The translations under genes were made by a program, and so were the position numbers. A stretch of 64,000 bases of DNA from Corynebacterium liangguodongii (lineage in GTDB: Bacteria; Actinomycetota; Actinomycetes; Mycobacteriales; Mycobacteriaceae): positions 1,860,001 through 1,924,000 of the forward strand of contig NZ_CP026948.1 of assembly GCF_003070865.1 (NCBI RefSeq), in the 5' to 3' direction. The notes beneath the pieces are model-generated. The model saw nothing but the letters and a program-made list of their open reading frames with translations. It did no database searches and was not told where the DNA came from. Within the stretch, counting starts at the first letter, position 1. The number at the start of each line of letters is the position of its first letter. Of the stretch, positions 35,787 through 45,284 are shown one piece after another.

Positions 35787-36376
35787 TGCCCACAGCGAAA
35801 ATCTACGCGGACGCTGAGCTCTCCCCCACCAAGGACGACATCGCGGCGACGTACTCGACGATAGAGAGCCTCAAGGGCACCTACCGGGTGGTAGATCCCG
35901 AGGGGTCCGTCGGTGTGGAGATCTACGTCGGGGAGGATCGCGACGGCGGGTCGACCCAGCTCGGCCTGTCCTACCGCGAGGCGAGCGACGCTCTTGACGA
36001 CGCCCTCACGCCCATGTCCCACTCCGTCCTCGGCGAGCGCTCGGTGGCCTACCTCACCTCCGACCCCGTCGCGGTGCGAGAGCTCATCTCGGTCATCGTG
36101 CGCGGGGAGCCCGGCGCCGATTTCTCCGAGGGCGAGCCGATTTTCGCCGTGCGGGGCACTGGAGAAAACGCATCCGCCACCGTCGGCGGCGTCGATATCC
36201 TCGAGCACAACTCGGTGACCTCCATCGGTACCGTCGAAATCGACGGCGAGGAGAAAAAGTTCCAGCTCCGCATCCAGAAGAAGATCGTCGGCCAGCAACA
36301 GGCGGCCGAGGGCGAGCTCGCGCTCGTCCGGGAGGAAGGCAACCTCACCCTCGTGCGCTTGGAGCTGTGGAGCTAG
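35786..36376 (+). CDS. maltokinase N-terminal cap-like domain protein
   Basis: A 196-residue soluble protein. TYRVVDPEGSVGVEIYVGED, LSYREASDALDDALTPMSHS and VLGERSVAYLTSDPV resemble the N-terminal cap domain of mycobacterial maltokinase found as a stand-alone protein (Mak_N_cap-like). The kinase domain is absent, so a catalytic role is unlikely. It is translationally coupled to the CsoR-type gene, but a copper link is only guesswork. It ends 3 nt before tRNA-Lys on the other strand. Confidence 0.65.
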   Translation: MPTAKIYADAELSPTKDDIAATYSTIESLKGTYRVVDPEGSVGVEIYVGEDRDGGSTQLGLSYREASDALDDALTPMSHSVLGERSVAYLTSDPVAVRELISVIVRGEPGADFSEGEPIFAVRGTGENASATVGGVDILEHNSVTSIGTVEIDGEEKKFQLRIQKKIVGQQQAAEGELALVREEGNLTLVRLELWS

Positions 36377-36379
36377 CGG

Positions 36380-36452
36380 TGGGCCCTGTGGGGCTCGAAC
36401 CCACGACCTGCGGATTAAAAGTCCGTAGCTCTACCAACTGAGCTAAAGGCCC
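36380..36452 (-). tRNA. tRNA-Lys (TTT)
   Basis: 73-nt cloverleaf; acceptor GGGCCTT/AGGGCCC (one G-T pair), anticodon loop CTTTTAA (TTT), T-arm GTGGGTTCGAGCCCCAC. Confidence 0.96.
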
Positions 36453-36541
36453 GCTGCGTCCATGCTAGCGGGTCACCTCTCGCGACCTGAAATTGGGCCA
36501 ATTGGACTCGTCCTCGCCCGCCGTGGACAATGGGGAGCACT

Positions 36542-37726
36542 ATGACCGTGGTCCTGCCTTCTCCCCCTTCCCCGGCGCCCTCCGTGCTGCGCATCGGGGG
36601 ATTTGAGCTTTCATCGCCCGTCATCCTCGCCCCCATGGCGGGGGTGACCAACATGCCGTTTCGCGTATTGTGCCGTGAGATCGAGCGCGAGCTCACCGGA
36701 ACCACCTCGGGCCTCTACGTCTGCGAGATGATCACCGCGCGCGCCCTCGTCGCGCGCAACCCGAAGACCCTGCACATGACCACGTTCGCCGACGTCGAGT
36801 CGCCCCGCTCGATGCAGCTCTACACCGTGGACCCGAAGTTCACCTACGAGGCCGTGCGGATGATCGTGGAGGAAGACATCGCCGACCACATCGACATGAA
36901 CTTCGGTTGCCCTGTGCCGAAGGTGACCCGCAAGGGCGGCGGTTGCGCAATCCCGTACAAGCGCCGCCTGTATGCCGATATCGTGGGCGCGGCGGTGCGC
37001 GCGGCGGAGGGATCCGGCATCCCCGTGACCGTGAAGTTCCGCATCGGTATCGACGAGGAGCACCACACGCACCTCGACGCTGGCCGCATCGCGGCGGAGC
37101 AGGGCGCCGCGGCGGTGGCGTTGCACGCGCGCACGGGCGACCAGCGCTACTCGGGTCAGGCGCATTGGGATGAGATTGCCAGGCTCGTCGAGCACATGGA
37201 CGGCACCGGCGTGCCCGTGATCGGCAACGGCGACATCTTCGCCGCCGAGGACGCCTCCGCCATGCTGGAGCGCACGGGCTGCCACGGCGTCGAGGTCGGC
37301 CGCGGGTGCCTGGGGCGGCCGTGGTTATTCGCCCAGCTCGGCGCGCAGCTACGCGGCGAGGACGTGCCCCCGGAGCCGACCTTGGGCGAGGTCGCGCGGA
37401 TCATCTACCGCCACGCTGAGCTCCTTTCGCTTCACGACGGCGAGGAGCACGCCTGCCGGGACATCCGCAAGCACACCGGCTGGTACCTCAAGGGCTTTCC
37501 CGTCGGCGGCGAGTTCCGCGCGCAGCTCGCCCAGGTCGGATCGCTCTCCCAGCTCGCCGAGCTGCTCTCCACGATCGCGGATTCGACCTCGCTGGCGGAT
37601 CACGCCGATGACGCGCGGGGCCGCCGAGGCTCGCGCTCCCGCGTCGCGCTTCCCGAAGGCTGGCTCGACGACCCGGAAGACGCCACCGTCCCGGAGGGCG
37701 CCGAGATAGACAACAACGGTGGATAA
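36542..37726 (+). CDS. dusB: tRNA-dihydrouridine synthase, DusB type
   Basis: FMN enzyme that reduces uridines in the tRNA D-loop. The 394-residue protein has the FMN-binding start VILAPMAGVTNMPFRVLCRE, the catalytic Cys in MNFGCPVPKVTRKGGG, the HARTGDQRYSGQAHWDEI segment and GNGDIFAAEDA. I chose ATG at 36542 because GGGGAG precedes it by 6 nt; an earlier ATG at 36530 would overlap that site. It is followed by phoU after 37 nt, as in C. glutamicum. Confidence 0.93.
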   Translation: MTVVLPSPPSPAPSVLRIGGFELSSPVILAPMAGVTNMPFRVLCREIERELTGTTSGLYVCEMITARALVARNPKTLHMTTFADVESPRSMQLYTVDPKFTYEAVRMIVEEDIADHIDMNFGCPVPKVTRKGGGCAIPYKRRLYADIVGAAVRAAEGSGIPVTVKFRIGIDEEHHTHLDAGRIAAEQGAAAVALHARTGDQRYSGQAHWDEIARLVEHMDGTGVPVIGNGDIFAAEDASAMLERTGCHGVEVGRGCLGRPWLFAQLGAQLRGEDVPPEPTLGEVARIIYRHAELLSLHDGEEHACRDIRKHTGWYLKGFPVGGEFRAQLAQVGSLSQLAELLSTIADSTSLADHADDARGRRGSRSRVALPEGWLDDPEDATVPEGAEIDNNGG

Positions 37727-37763
37727 TGTGCCTTGAGCGCTCCACTGCTTGTAGGGTGTGCCT

Positions 37764-38492
37764 ATGAGGACGATGTACCGCGAGCACCTAGACGCGTTCT
37801 CCCGCGATCTCGTCGAGATGTGCGCCGGCGTGCGCGAGCTCATGGAGTGCGCGTGCTCGGCGCTGCTCACGCAGAACCTTGACGACGCCGAGCGGGCCCT
37901 GTCCTACTCGGACGGCCTCGATGAGATCAGGCAGCGCTGCGAGGAGCGCAGCATGCAGCTCCTCGCACTCGAGAGCCCCGTCGCATCCGACCTGAGGCAG
38001 GTCGTCTCCTCCATCTACATCGTCGAAGATTTCGAGCGCATGGGCGCGCTGGCCACCCACATCGCTCGCCTCGCCCGGCTACGCCACCCGTCCGCCGTCG
38101 TGCCGGAGGAGATGGGGGTGCTCGTCGAGGAGCTGGTCCGGCTCTCCCGCGAGTTGGGCGAGAAGACCATGGATCTGGTCACGAACCCGGACCCGGACGT
38201 TGCGGTGGCGCTTCGCGATGATGACGACGAAGTCGACACCATGAGCAACTACATCCTCAACGTGATCACGAATGAGAAGTGGACGCACTCGGCCCGGGAG
38301 GCCGTCGACCTCGCTCTGCTCTGCCGCTACTTCGAGCGCTTTTCCGACCACTGTGTCAACGTCGCCGCCCGCACCGTCTTCCTCATCACGGGCATGAAGC
38401 CCGATGCCTACCTGGAGCACCGCCGCTCGGCGGATGGGATCGACATGGACGAGCGCTTCGCCAGCATTGCCAAGCGCTTCGACCGCACGTAA
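37764..38492 (+). CDS. phoU: phosphate uptake regulator PhoU
   Basis: Negative modulator of the Pst transporter and of the phosphate-sensing kinase. The 242-residue protein consists of two three-helix bundles carrying the ExxxD metal-binding motifs, for example VSSIYIVEDFERMGALATH and RYFERFSDHCVNVAARTVF. TAGGGT (37752-37757) ends 6 nt before the A of the ATG, so transcription may start on the start codon itself. It converges on pstB, sharing a terminator with it. Confidence 0.94.
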   Translation: MRTMYREHLDAFSRDLVEMCAGVRELMECACSALLTQNLDDAERALSYSDGLDEIRQRCEERSMQLLALESPVASDLRQVVSSIYIVEDFERMGALATHIARLARLRHPSAVVPEEMGVLVEELVRLSRELGEKTMDLVTNPDPDVAVALRDDDDEVDTMSNYILNVITNEKWTHSAREAVDLALLCRYFERFSDHCVNVAARTVFLITGMKPDAYLEHRRSADGIDMDERFASIAKRFDRT

Positions 38493-38511
38493 CCCCGCTG
38501 CCTCAAGCACA

Positions 38512-38554
38512 GCCCCGGGCGTCCCCGCCGCTGAAGGGTGGGGACGCCCGGGGC
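38512..38554. terminator. bidirectional terminator between phoU and pstB
   Basis: Perfect 15-bp stem GCCCCGGGCGTCCCC and complement with a 13-nt loop, between the two convergent stop codons. Confidence 0.85.
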
Positions 38555-38573
38555 GTGCTGTGCTGTGCCGTCC

Positions 38574-39347
38574 TTAGCCGAAGCGGCCAGCGATGTAGTC
38601 TTCGGTTTCCTTGCGCTCAGGGTTTTCGAAGATGGTCGTGGTGTCGTTGAACTCGATGAGCTGGCCCGGCTTGCCGGTCGCCTCGAGGGAGAAGAACGCG
38701 GTCTTGTCGGACACGCGCGCCGCCTGCTGCATGTTGTGGGTGACGATGACGATCGTGTACTCATTCTTAAGCTCGTGGATGAGGTCCTCGACGGCGAGCG
38801 TGGAGATCGGGTCGAGGGCGGAGCACGGCTCGTCCATGAGCAGCACCTCGGGGCGCACCGCGATGGCGCGGGCGATGCACAGGCGCTGCTGCTGGCCGCC
38901 CGAGAGGCCGCCACCCGGCTTGTCCAGGCGGTCCTTCACCTCGTCCCACAGGTTGGCTCCGCGCAGGGACTCCTCGGCGACTTCCTTGAGCTTCTTGCGG
39001 TCGCGCTCGCCGGAGAGCTTCAGGCCGGCGACGACGTTATCCTCGATGGACATCGTCGGGAACGGGTTAGCCTTCTGGAACACCATGCCGACGGTGTTGC
39101 GCACGGAGACCGGGTCGACGTTCTTGCCGTAGATGTTGTTGCCATCGAGAAGGATCTCGCCCTTGACGGACGCGCCGGGGATGACCTCGTGCATGCGGTT
39201 GAGGGTGCGCAGCACGGTCGACTTGCCGCAGCCGGACGGGCCGATGAATGCGGTGACCGCCTGTGCGGGGATGTTCATGTTGACGTTCTGGACGGCGTGG
39301 AAGTCGCCGTAGTAGATATTGACGTCGTTGAGTTCGAGCTTAGACAT
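38574..39347 (-). CDS. pstB: phosphate ABC transporter, ATP-binding protein
   Basis: ATPase of the high-affinity phosphate importer, 257 residues, cytoplasmic face of the membrane. Walker [24 protein letters not shown] signature [15 protein letters not shown], Walker [14 protein letters not shown] and the switch His in [16 protein letters not shown] are all intact. Last gene of pstS-pstC-pstA-pstB. Confidence 0.98.
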   Translation of the reverse strand: MSKLELNDVNIYYGDFHAVQNVNMNIPAQAVTAFIGPSGCGKSTVLRTLNRMHEVIPGASVKGEILLDGNNIYGKNVDPVSVRNTVGMVFQKANPFPTMSIEDNVVAGLKLSGERDRKKLKEVAEESLRGANLWDEVKDRLDKPGGGLSGGQQQRLCIARAIAVRPEVLLMDEPCSALDPISTLAVEDLIHELKNEYTIVIVTHNMQQAARVSDKTAFFSLEATGKPGQLIEFNDTTTIFENPERKETEDYIAGRFG

Positions 39348-39384
39348 CAGTTTCCTCCTGGAAATGTGTGGTTTTAGGCGACTG

Positions 39385-40344
39385 TTACTTCTTCACCGAG
39401 AACTTCGATGCGATGAAGCGCGCGATGAGGTTCAGGGAGACGACCATGATGACGAGCGTGAACGCTGCGCCCCAGAGGCGGTCGTTGGCGGGGCCGCTGG
39501 CACCGGACTTCCACATGTCCAGCATGAACAGCGGGAGCGAGGACTGCGGCTGGTTGAACATCCCGAGCCAGTTGGTGGCGGGGGTGGAACCCACGAGGAT
39601 CAGGACCGGGGCGGACTCGCCCATGACGCGGGCGACGGCGAGCATGACGCCGGTGACGATGCCGGAGAGAGCGGTGGGCAGGACGATGCGGGCGATCGTC
39701 TTCCACTTGGGCACGCCGAGCGCGTAGGAGGCCTCGCGCAGGTCCATCGGGACGACGCGCAGCATCTCTTCGGTGTTGCGCACCACGATCGGCACCATGA
39801 GCAGGATCAGGGAGAGCGCCACCGCGAAGCCAGAGCGCTGCTGGCCGAGGATGGTCACCCACAGGGCGTAGATGAACAGCGAGGCGACGATGGAGGGCAC
39901 GCCCGAGAGGATGTCCACCATGAACGTGGTGAGCTTGCCCAAGCGGTTGCCGTTGGAGTACTCCACGAGGTAGATGGCGGTGAAGATACCGATCGGGATG
40001 GAGAACAGGGACGCCACGAGGGTCTGCATGATCGTTCCCGCGATCGCGTGGAGGGCTCCGCCTCCCTCGCTGCGGGTGCGCACGCCGAGCATGTCCGTGG
40101 TCCACCAGTCAAGGTTGAAGACCATGCCCGCGCCGCGCGAGATCACGGTGAAGAGCAGCCACGCGAGCGGGATGAGCGCGAGGATCATGCATGCCCACAT
40201 GAGCAGGCCCATGATCGTGTTGGTGGTCTTGCGGCTGCCGGAAATTTCAGCGAACGGGGTGGAGCGCTGGGGCTGCGCGTCCGCCGCTTGGGTGGTCGGC
40301 TGCGCCGCGCGGGTAGAGCCATTGCTTGGTACTGCGGTACTCAT
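39385..40344 (-). CDS. pstA: phosphate ABC transporter, permease PstA
   Basis: One of two membrane subunits of the phosphate importer. The 319-residue protein begins with a hydrophilic 40-residue tail and has six hydrophobic segments; the EAA-like coupling loop is [22 protein letters not shown]. Follows pstC by 19 nt and precedes pstB by 37 nt. Confidence 0.97.
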   Translation of the reverse strand: MSTAVPSNGSTRAAQPTTQAADAQPQRSTPFAEISGSRKTTNTIMGLLMWACMILALIPLAWLLFTVISRGAGMVFNLDWWTTDMLGVRTRSEGGGALHAIAGTIMQTLVASLFSIPIGIFTAIYLVEYSNGNRLGKLTTFMVDILSGVPSIVASLFIYALWVTILGQQRSGFAVALSLILLMVPIVVRNTEEMLRVVPMDLREASYALGVPKWKTIARIVLPTALSGIVTGVMLAVARVMGESAPVLILVGSTPATNWLGMFNQPQSSLPLFMLDMWKSGASGPANDRLWGAAFTLVIMVVSLNLIARFIASKFSVKK

Positions 40345-40363
40345 TGTGGTCTCTGCCTCCTAC

Positions 40364-41440
40364 TTACTTGTTGACGATCGCGCGAGCGATCGAGTTGACG
40401 ACGAAGGTCAGGACGAACAACACCAGGCCCGCGGCGATGTAGGCGCCGGCGCTCGTGGGGTTGTTGAACTCGGCAGACGCGTTGGCGATGTGGGTGGCGA
40501 AGGTCGACCCGCCGTCGAAAAGCGATGCCCTGAAGATGGGCGACGGGGAGACGACCATGTAGAGCGCCATGGTCTCACCGAGCGCGCGGCCGAGGCCGAG
40601 CATGGAGCCGGCGATGTAGCCGGACATGCCGAAGGGGATGACCGTCATGCGGATGACTTCCCAGCGCGTCGCGCCGAGCGCCAGAGCGGACTCGATCTGG
40701 CCGGGGGGCGTTTGCACGAAGACCTCGCGGGCGGTCGCCGCGATAACGGGAAGGATCATGATCGCCAACACGATGCCACCGGTGAGCATGTTGCGGCCGG
40801 TCGCGAACGACGGAGAGTTCGGGTACTGGGCGAAGAGGAAGAAGCCGCCCGCCCAGGAGTGGAGCCACTCGTAGAACTTGCCGAGGAAGGGGCCGAGCAC
40901 CTGCGCGCCCCAGAGGCCGTAGACGATCGACGGCACCGCGGCGAGCATGTCCACCAGGGTTCCGAGCGGGCGAACGAGCTTCTTCGGCGCGTAGTTGGAC
41001 AAGAAAAGCGCGATGCCCAGCGCGATCGGCATGGCGATGATGAGCGCGATGATCGAGATGGTTACCGTGGAGAAGAAGAGGTTGGGGATACCGAACTTCA
41101 TCGCGTCCAGGTTGGCGGTTTGCCACTGGCCGGTGTAGGTGAAAAAACCCCACACGCCGCCCTCGTTACGCATGAGCGGCGGGAGGGCCTGCAGGAGCAG
41201 GAAGAGGCCAATCGCGGCGATGATCACGGTGATCAGCGTGGCGGAGGCGGTGGAGAGCAGTTGGAAGACGCGGTCGCCCGGGCGGATCACGCCGGCGCCG
41301 CTTACGGCCTGCCCTCCCACCGGGGCCCCGTTGCCCTTGACAACGGGGGTTCCGGTGGACGAGGGCATGACCGGAACCGAGGATTCGGTGGCGCTGTGGC
41401 GGCCACCGCGATCGGTCTCAGGCAGTTCATTGTCAGCCAT
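40364..41440 (-). CDS. pstC: phosphate ABC transporter, permease PstC
   Basis: Second membrane subunit of the phosphate importer, 358 residues with a 60-residue hydrophilic N-terminus and six to seven hydrophobic segments; its coupling loop reads IESALALGATRWEVIRMTVIP. I chose ATG at 41440 because AAAGGA lies 9 nt upstream; a GTG two codons earlier is possible. It is separated from pstS by 172 nt that contain a G/C hairpin. Confidence 0.97.
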   Translation of the reverse strand: MADNELPETDRGGRHSATESSVPVMPSSTGTPVVKGNGAPVGGQAVSGAGVIRPGDRVFQLLSTASATLITVIIAAIGLFLLLQALPPLMRNEGGVWGFFTYTGQWQTANLDAMKFGIPNLFFSTVTISIIALIIAMPIALGIALFLSNYAPKKLVRPLGTLVDMLAAVPSIVYGLWGAQVLGPFLGKFYEWLHSWAGGFFLFAQYPNSPSFATGRNMLTGGIVLAIMILPVIAATAREVFVQTPPGQIESALALGATRWEVIRMTVIPFGMSGYIAGSMLGLGRALGETMALYMVVSPSPIFRASLFDGGSTFATHIANASAEFNNPTSAGAYIAAGLVLFVLTFVVNSIARAIVNK

Positions 41441-41549
41441 GTTCACGAATCCTTTAACTAAAGTACCGATGGGAAAGAGAGACTTTCCCTATAACACCTC
41501 ATGGCCATCGAAAACACATGTCGCGTTAACCATGCCCATACATGGATGT

Positions 41550-41581
41550 GCCCCCCACTCGGCACACACCGTTCGGGGGGC
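41550..41581 (-). terminator. hairpin between pstS and pstC, likely attenuator
   Basis: GCCCCCC / GGGGGGC arms with an 18-nt loop, 32 nt past the pstS stop. Such hairpins after a binding-protein gene usually lower expression of the following permease genes. Confidence 0.6.
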
Positions 41582-41612
41582 GGGCAATCCCCGGCAGGGA
41601 TTGGCGGAGCTG

Positions 41613-42743
41613 TTAGCTGATCGCGTTGACAGCGGCGCGCAGGCGCTCAGCGTGAGCACCGGAGACCGGGATGAAGCCCTCGGCGGAGAGCTCCTCATCC
41701 TGGGAGTCGAGGGCGACGTTGAGGAAGTCCTTGACCATGTCGCGGGTCTTCTCGTCGTAGCCGGCGGAGCAGACGATCTCGTAGGTGGTGAGGATCAGCG
41801 GGTAGGCGTCAGCATCCTTGGTGGCGAACAGCTTCTTGGAGTCGACGACCATGTTGTGGCCCTCGGTCTTGAACTCCATGGTGTCGAGCGCCTTGCCGAC
41901 GGTCTCCTCGTTGAGCTCAACCGCACCGGCACCGAAGTCGATGTTGGCCTTCTTCTCAGCGAAGCCGGCCTCGACGTAGGTGATGGCGCCCGGGGTGGAC
42001 TTGACCTGCTCGGCGACACCGGTGGAGCCGTTGGCACCGGCGCCCACGGCCTGCGGGAACGCCTTGCCGGAGCCCTCCCACTTGCCGTCGGAGGCGGCAG
42101 CGAGGAACTTCTGGAAGTTGTCGGAGGTACCGGACTCGTCGGAGCGGTAGATCACGGAGATGTTCTCGTCCGGCAGGGTGGCGCCCGGGTTGGACTCGGC
42201 GATGGCCGGGTCGTTCCACTTGGTGATGGTGCCGTTGAAGATGTTCACGATGTTGTCAACGGTGAGGTTGAGCTTGTCAACACCGTCGAGGTTGTACGCG
42301 ACGGCGACCGGGCCGACAACCATCGGCAGGTGCCACGCCTCGTTGCCGCCACAGCGGTCGGCGGCCGGCTGGATCTCCTCGTCCTTCAGGGCGGAGTCGG
42401 AACCGGCGAAAGCGGCCTGGTTGCCGATGAAGTTCTTCACACCCGCGCCGGAACCGGTGGGGTTGTACGCAAGGTTTGCGCCCGGAACTTCCTCGGCGTA
42501 GCGGGAGGCGAAGTAGTCCATGGCGTTCTGCTGCGAGGTAGCACCCTCAGCAACGAGCTGGCCGGTGGTGCCGGTGAGCTCAGCACCGGAAGCCGACTTT
42601 GCCTCGGTCTTGGTCTCAGCGGCGGTGGAGTCCTTGCCCCCGGCGGGAGCGTCCTCGGCGGAGTTTCCGCAGGCCACGAGGGATGCGGAGGTTGCGGCGA
42701 CGACGCCGATGATGGTTGCGGTGCGCTTGAAGTTGCGAATCAC
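41613..42743 (-). CDS. pstS: phosphate-binding lipoprotein PstS
   Basis: Extracytoplasmic receptor of the phosphate importer, anchored as a lipoprotein. The 376-residue precursor has the lipobox SLVACGNS near residue 24, a Ala/Glu/Lys-rich linker to about residue 60, and phosphate-site segments EGATSQQNAMDYF, GSGAGVKNFIG, FAGSDSAL and YRSDESGTSDNFQ. I chose GTG at 42743 because GAAAGG lies 6 nt upstream. The upstream region carries four GGTnnnCn repeats at 42878-42919 that look like Pho boxes. Confidence 0.97.
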   Translation of the reverse strand: MIRNFKRTATIIGVVAATSASLVACGNSAEDAPAGGKDSTAAETKTEAKSASGAELTGTTGQLVAEGATSQQNAMDYFASRYAEEVPGANLAYNPTGSGAGVKNFIGNQAAFAGSDSALKDEEIQPAADRCGGNEAWHLPMVVGPVAVAYNLDGVDKLNLTVDNIVNIFNGTITKWNDPAIAESNPGATLPDENISVIYRSDESGTSDNFQKFLAAASDGKWEGSGKAFPQAVGAGANGSTGVAEQVKSTPGAITYVEAGFAEKKANIDFGAGAVELNEETVGKALDTMEFKTEGHNMVVDSKKLFATKDADAYPLILTTYEIVCSAGYDEKTRDMVKDFLNVALDSQDEELSAEGFIPVSGAHAERLRAAVNAIS

Positions 42744-42877
42744 GGGATACCTTTCCGGTGTGAATTCCATTGAAGAGTTCGAGCATCGGATCCGGGATGG
42801 AGACTGAAACCAGTCGAACCTCACGATTCGGACAGACCTCATCCGATTACTCACATCACGCTAAGCTACGGGCATTT

Positions 42878-42919
42878 GGTTAACCCTCGGTACCCCAAAC
42901 GGTGAACATTGGGTTAACA
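42878..42919 (-). promoter_or_regulatory. tandem Pho-box-like repeats upstream of pstS
   Basis: On the plus strand GGTTAACC (42878), GGTACCCC (42889), GGTGAACA (42901) and GGTTAACA (42912) follow each other at 11, 12 and 11 nt. The last two are 8-bp direct repeats with a 3-bp gap, the known layout of PhoR/PhoP response-regulator sites; read on the minus strand the core is GTTCACC / GTTAACC. Confidence 0.7.
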
Positions 42920-42953
42920 TTTAACTTTTTTCACATAATGCCAGCTAGTCGAC

Positions 42954-43838
42954 CTATTGCGAGTAAACAACATGGCGCTGGGCTGTGAGGAAGCCGAGAT
43001 CCTCGTACCTCTGCACCGCCGGGCCGTTATCCGACTCGACGTAGAGCTCAACCCGCTCGCTGCCCTGCTCGACGAGGTAATTTAGCCCAATGCGCATGAG
43101 CGGATCGCCCAGGCCGCGGCCCCGGTAGTCGCTGCCCAACCCGACGACGTAGACCTCGCCGGTGCCGTCCGGGTGGCGCTTGGTCCAGTGAAACCCGGCG
43201 AGCTTTTCTCCCTCGTAGAGCAGCCGCACCCCGGCTGGATCGAACCACGAGGCCTCCATGGCGCGGTGGAGGCGCTCGAGATCCCACCCGCCTTGCTCGG
43301 GGTGCCAGGAAAAGGCCTCGTTATTGGCCTGGAGCCAGGCATCCTCTACGGCCTCGCGCCCGGACGCGTCGACCGCGTCCCGATAGCTCGTCTCGCGAAA
43401 GCCCTCGGGGATGTCCACCTCGGACGCGCGTTCCAGGTCGGCCCCGGTGATCTCCATCACGAGCAGCTCGCGCACGACACGCAGCCCAAGGCGCTCCCCC
43501 AGCGCCTTCGCGCCGTCGAGGTTGCCGTGCGCCCACAGCCCTGCCTTCGGGTTCTCCGCGCGCACCCGCTCGGCGAGCGCCCGGCCGATGCCGCGGCGGC
43601 GCCAGGCGGGGTCGACCACGAGCTCGGCACTGCCGTCCGGGGCGAGCGCGGCCAGCCCCACGGGCTGGCCGTCCGACTCGGCGAGGAGGTGGGTGTGCTT
43701 AAGTCGGGCGTCGCCAAGCGCTGCGAGAAACTGCTCGGAGAAGGCGTCCACGCCGTCCGTCTCGCTCGCGGCCCGCAGCAGCTCGCGGACGCTGTCGCCG
43801 GGGAGGGACACGGGGTGAATATCGATCGTGCTATCCAT
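42954..43838 (-). CDS. mshD: mycothiol synthase
   Basis: Acetylates Cys-GlcN-Ins, the last step of mycothiol synthesis, the actinobacterial glutathione substitute. The 294-residue protein has two tandem GNAT domains: the N-terminal one with AELVVDPAWRRRGIGRALAE, the C-terminal catalytic one with GLGSDYRGRGLGDPLMRIGL, plus the domain-linking NNEAFSWHPEQGGW. A TAGCCT box ends 6 nt before the ATG. It is divergent from the LmeA-like gene. Confidence 0.95.
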   Translation of the reverse strand: MDSTIDIHPVSLPGDSVRELLRAASETDGVDAFSEQFLAALGDARLKHTHLLAESDGQPVGLAALAPDGSAELVVDPAWRRRGIGRALAERVRAENPKAGLWAHGNLDGAKALGERLGLRVVRELLVMEITGADLERASEVDIPEGFRETSYRDAVDASGREAVEDAWLQANNEAFSWHPEQGGWDLERLHRAMEASWFDPAGVRLLYEGEKLAGFHWTKRHPDGTGEVYVVGLGSDYRGRGLGDPLMRIGLNYLVEQGSERVELYVESDNGPAVQRYEDLGFLTAQRHVVYSQ

Positions 43839-43866
43839 GCAACCAGGCTACGGTATTAATAGAGGA

Positions 43867-44622
43867 ATGAGATTGGGTGTTCGCTCCCGGCTGACGCCGC
43901 GTGCCGCATGCGCACTGGTCGTGGCGCTTCTCGCGGCGCTGTGCGCCGACACCATCGCCGCAGCGCGGGTGGAGCGCTCGCTCTCCCTCGCCGCGGCCGC
44001 CCACAGCGGACTGGAGACCCCGCCCGACGCCTACGTCGCCGGGTTCCCCTTCTCCCAGGTGGCGCTGACCTCTAAGGTGCCCCGCATCACCGTCTCCGCC
44101 CTCGACGTCGACGTCGCAGGCCTCGGCACCGTCAACATCACCGCCGAGGCCTTCGACGTCCGCGTTCCCGCCGAGCGCGCGTTCGCCGCCGATTTCGCCG
44201 GCGCGAAGGCCACCATGGTGCGCCGCCGCGTGCGGCTCGACGGCGTCGCCTTTGGCGAGCTATTGGGGATGACCGACCTCGACATCTCCCACCCTTACGA
44301 CATCTCGCCGACGGGCGGGACCGCCAGCGAGGCGCAGCTCACCGGCACGGTGCCAGGCACCTCTGAGCCCAGCGCCGTCGTGGTCACCCTGCGCCTCGAA
44401 AACGGGCGCTTCCTCATGCGGCCCAGCGTAATCATAAGCGCCCCGCCCGGAGCGACGGACGCCATCCTCGCCGCCTACACCCTCGAGCGCGACACCAGCG
44501 AGCTACCGCTCGGGGGCCCAGCGGACTTGGTGCAGCTCTCCGGCGGCTCGATTGAGTTCTCCCATCAAGAGCTCAATGTCGCACTGAGTGATACCGCGCT
44601 CGCGCCCCTGGGCGGCACGTGA
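43867..44622 (+). CDS. LmeA-like (DUF2993) lipid-binding protein
   Basis: A 251-residue exported protein with an N-terminal signal/anchor (residues 13-33, hydrophobic, ending CADTIAAA). The mature part has the DUF2993 pattern: SGLETPPDAYVAGFPFSQVA, alternating strands ITVSALDVDVAGLGTVNI, and repeats of the same type later. In mycobacteria LmeA binds phosphatidylinositol mannosides and affects lipomannan elongation; here function is by family. AGAGGA lies 1-3 nt before the ATG, so the ribosome-binding spacing is short. Confidence 0.82.
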   Translation: MRLGVRSRLTPRAACALVVALLAALCADTIAAARVERSLSLAAAAHSGLETPPDAYVAGFPFSQVALTSKVPRITVSALDVDVAGLGTVNITAEAFDVRVPAERAFAADFAGAKATMVRRRVRLDGVAFGELLGMTDLDISHPYDISPTGGTASEAQLTGTVPGTSEPSAVVVTLRLENGRFLMRPSVIISAPPGATDAILAAYTLERDTSELPLGGPADLVQLSGGSIEFSHQELNVALSDTALAPLGGT

Positions 44623-44648
44623 GTCGGCGGCGGGTACCCTTGGAGGCC

Positions 44649-45284
44649 ATGAGCGATAGCACCGACGCCCCACTGAGCGGCAGCGAGGCCGTGGACCGCG
44701 CCGCCGAGCGCGCCAAGTCGACCGCGCACCGCAACATCCCGCCGCTGAGCTTCGAGGGCTTCCCCCTTCCCGAGGACACCGCAAACCTGCGCGAGGGGCC
44801 CTCGCTTCACGACGGCCTCTTGGCGCTCCTCCCCCTCGTTGGCGTGTGGGCTGGCACGGGCCAGGCCGACGACCACGGCGAGCAGTACGCCTTCGGCCAG
44901 CAGCTGGTGGTCTCCCACGACGGCGAGAACTACCTGCGCTTCGAGTCGCGCCTGTGGCGGCTCGGGCCCGACGGCGAGGCGGCAGGACCCGACCAGCGCG
45001 AGGTCGGCTTCTGGCGGATTTCCCCCAGAGACGAGATCGAGGTCACGCTGACGAACTCCCGCGGCCTCGTTGAGATCCTCTACGGCGAGCCCGTCAACGA
45101 GCGCGCCTGGCAGGTCACCTCCGCGTCCACCATCGTCACCGCGACAGGCCCCGCAGAACACGGCCCCGGCAAGCGGCTCTACGGGCTCATGCCGAACAAC
45201 AACCTGGGCTGGGTCGATGAGCGCGCCGTCGACGGCGAGCTCGTGCCCTACATGTCCGCGGAGCTCACCCGCATCGCCGGCTAG
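44649..45284 (+). CDS. nitrobindin-like heme-binding beta-barrel protein
   Basis: A 211-residue cytosolic protein of the FABP-like/nitrobindin family (THAP4-related). After an acidic 50-residue N-terminus the barrel begins with LLPLVGVWAGTGQAD, the GxWxGxG signature, and continues to RLYGLMPNNNLGWVDERAVDG; no His in the last strand can be assigned with certainty as heme ligand. GGAGG lies 2-6 nt before the ATG. It ends convergently with pabC through a shared CTAG. Confidence 0.85.
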   Translation: MSDSTDAPLSGSEAVDRAAERAKSTAHRNIPPLSFEGFPLPEDTANLREGPSLHDGLLALLPLVGVWAGTGQADDHGEQYAFGQQLVVSHDGENYLRFESRLWRLGPDGEAAGPDQREVGFWRISPRDEIEVTLTNSRGLVEILYGEPVNERAWQVTSASTIVTATGPAEHGPGKRLYGLMPNNNLGWVDERAVDGELVPYMSAELTRIAG

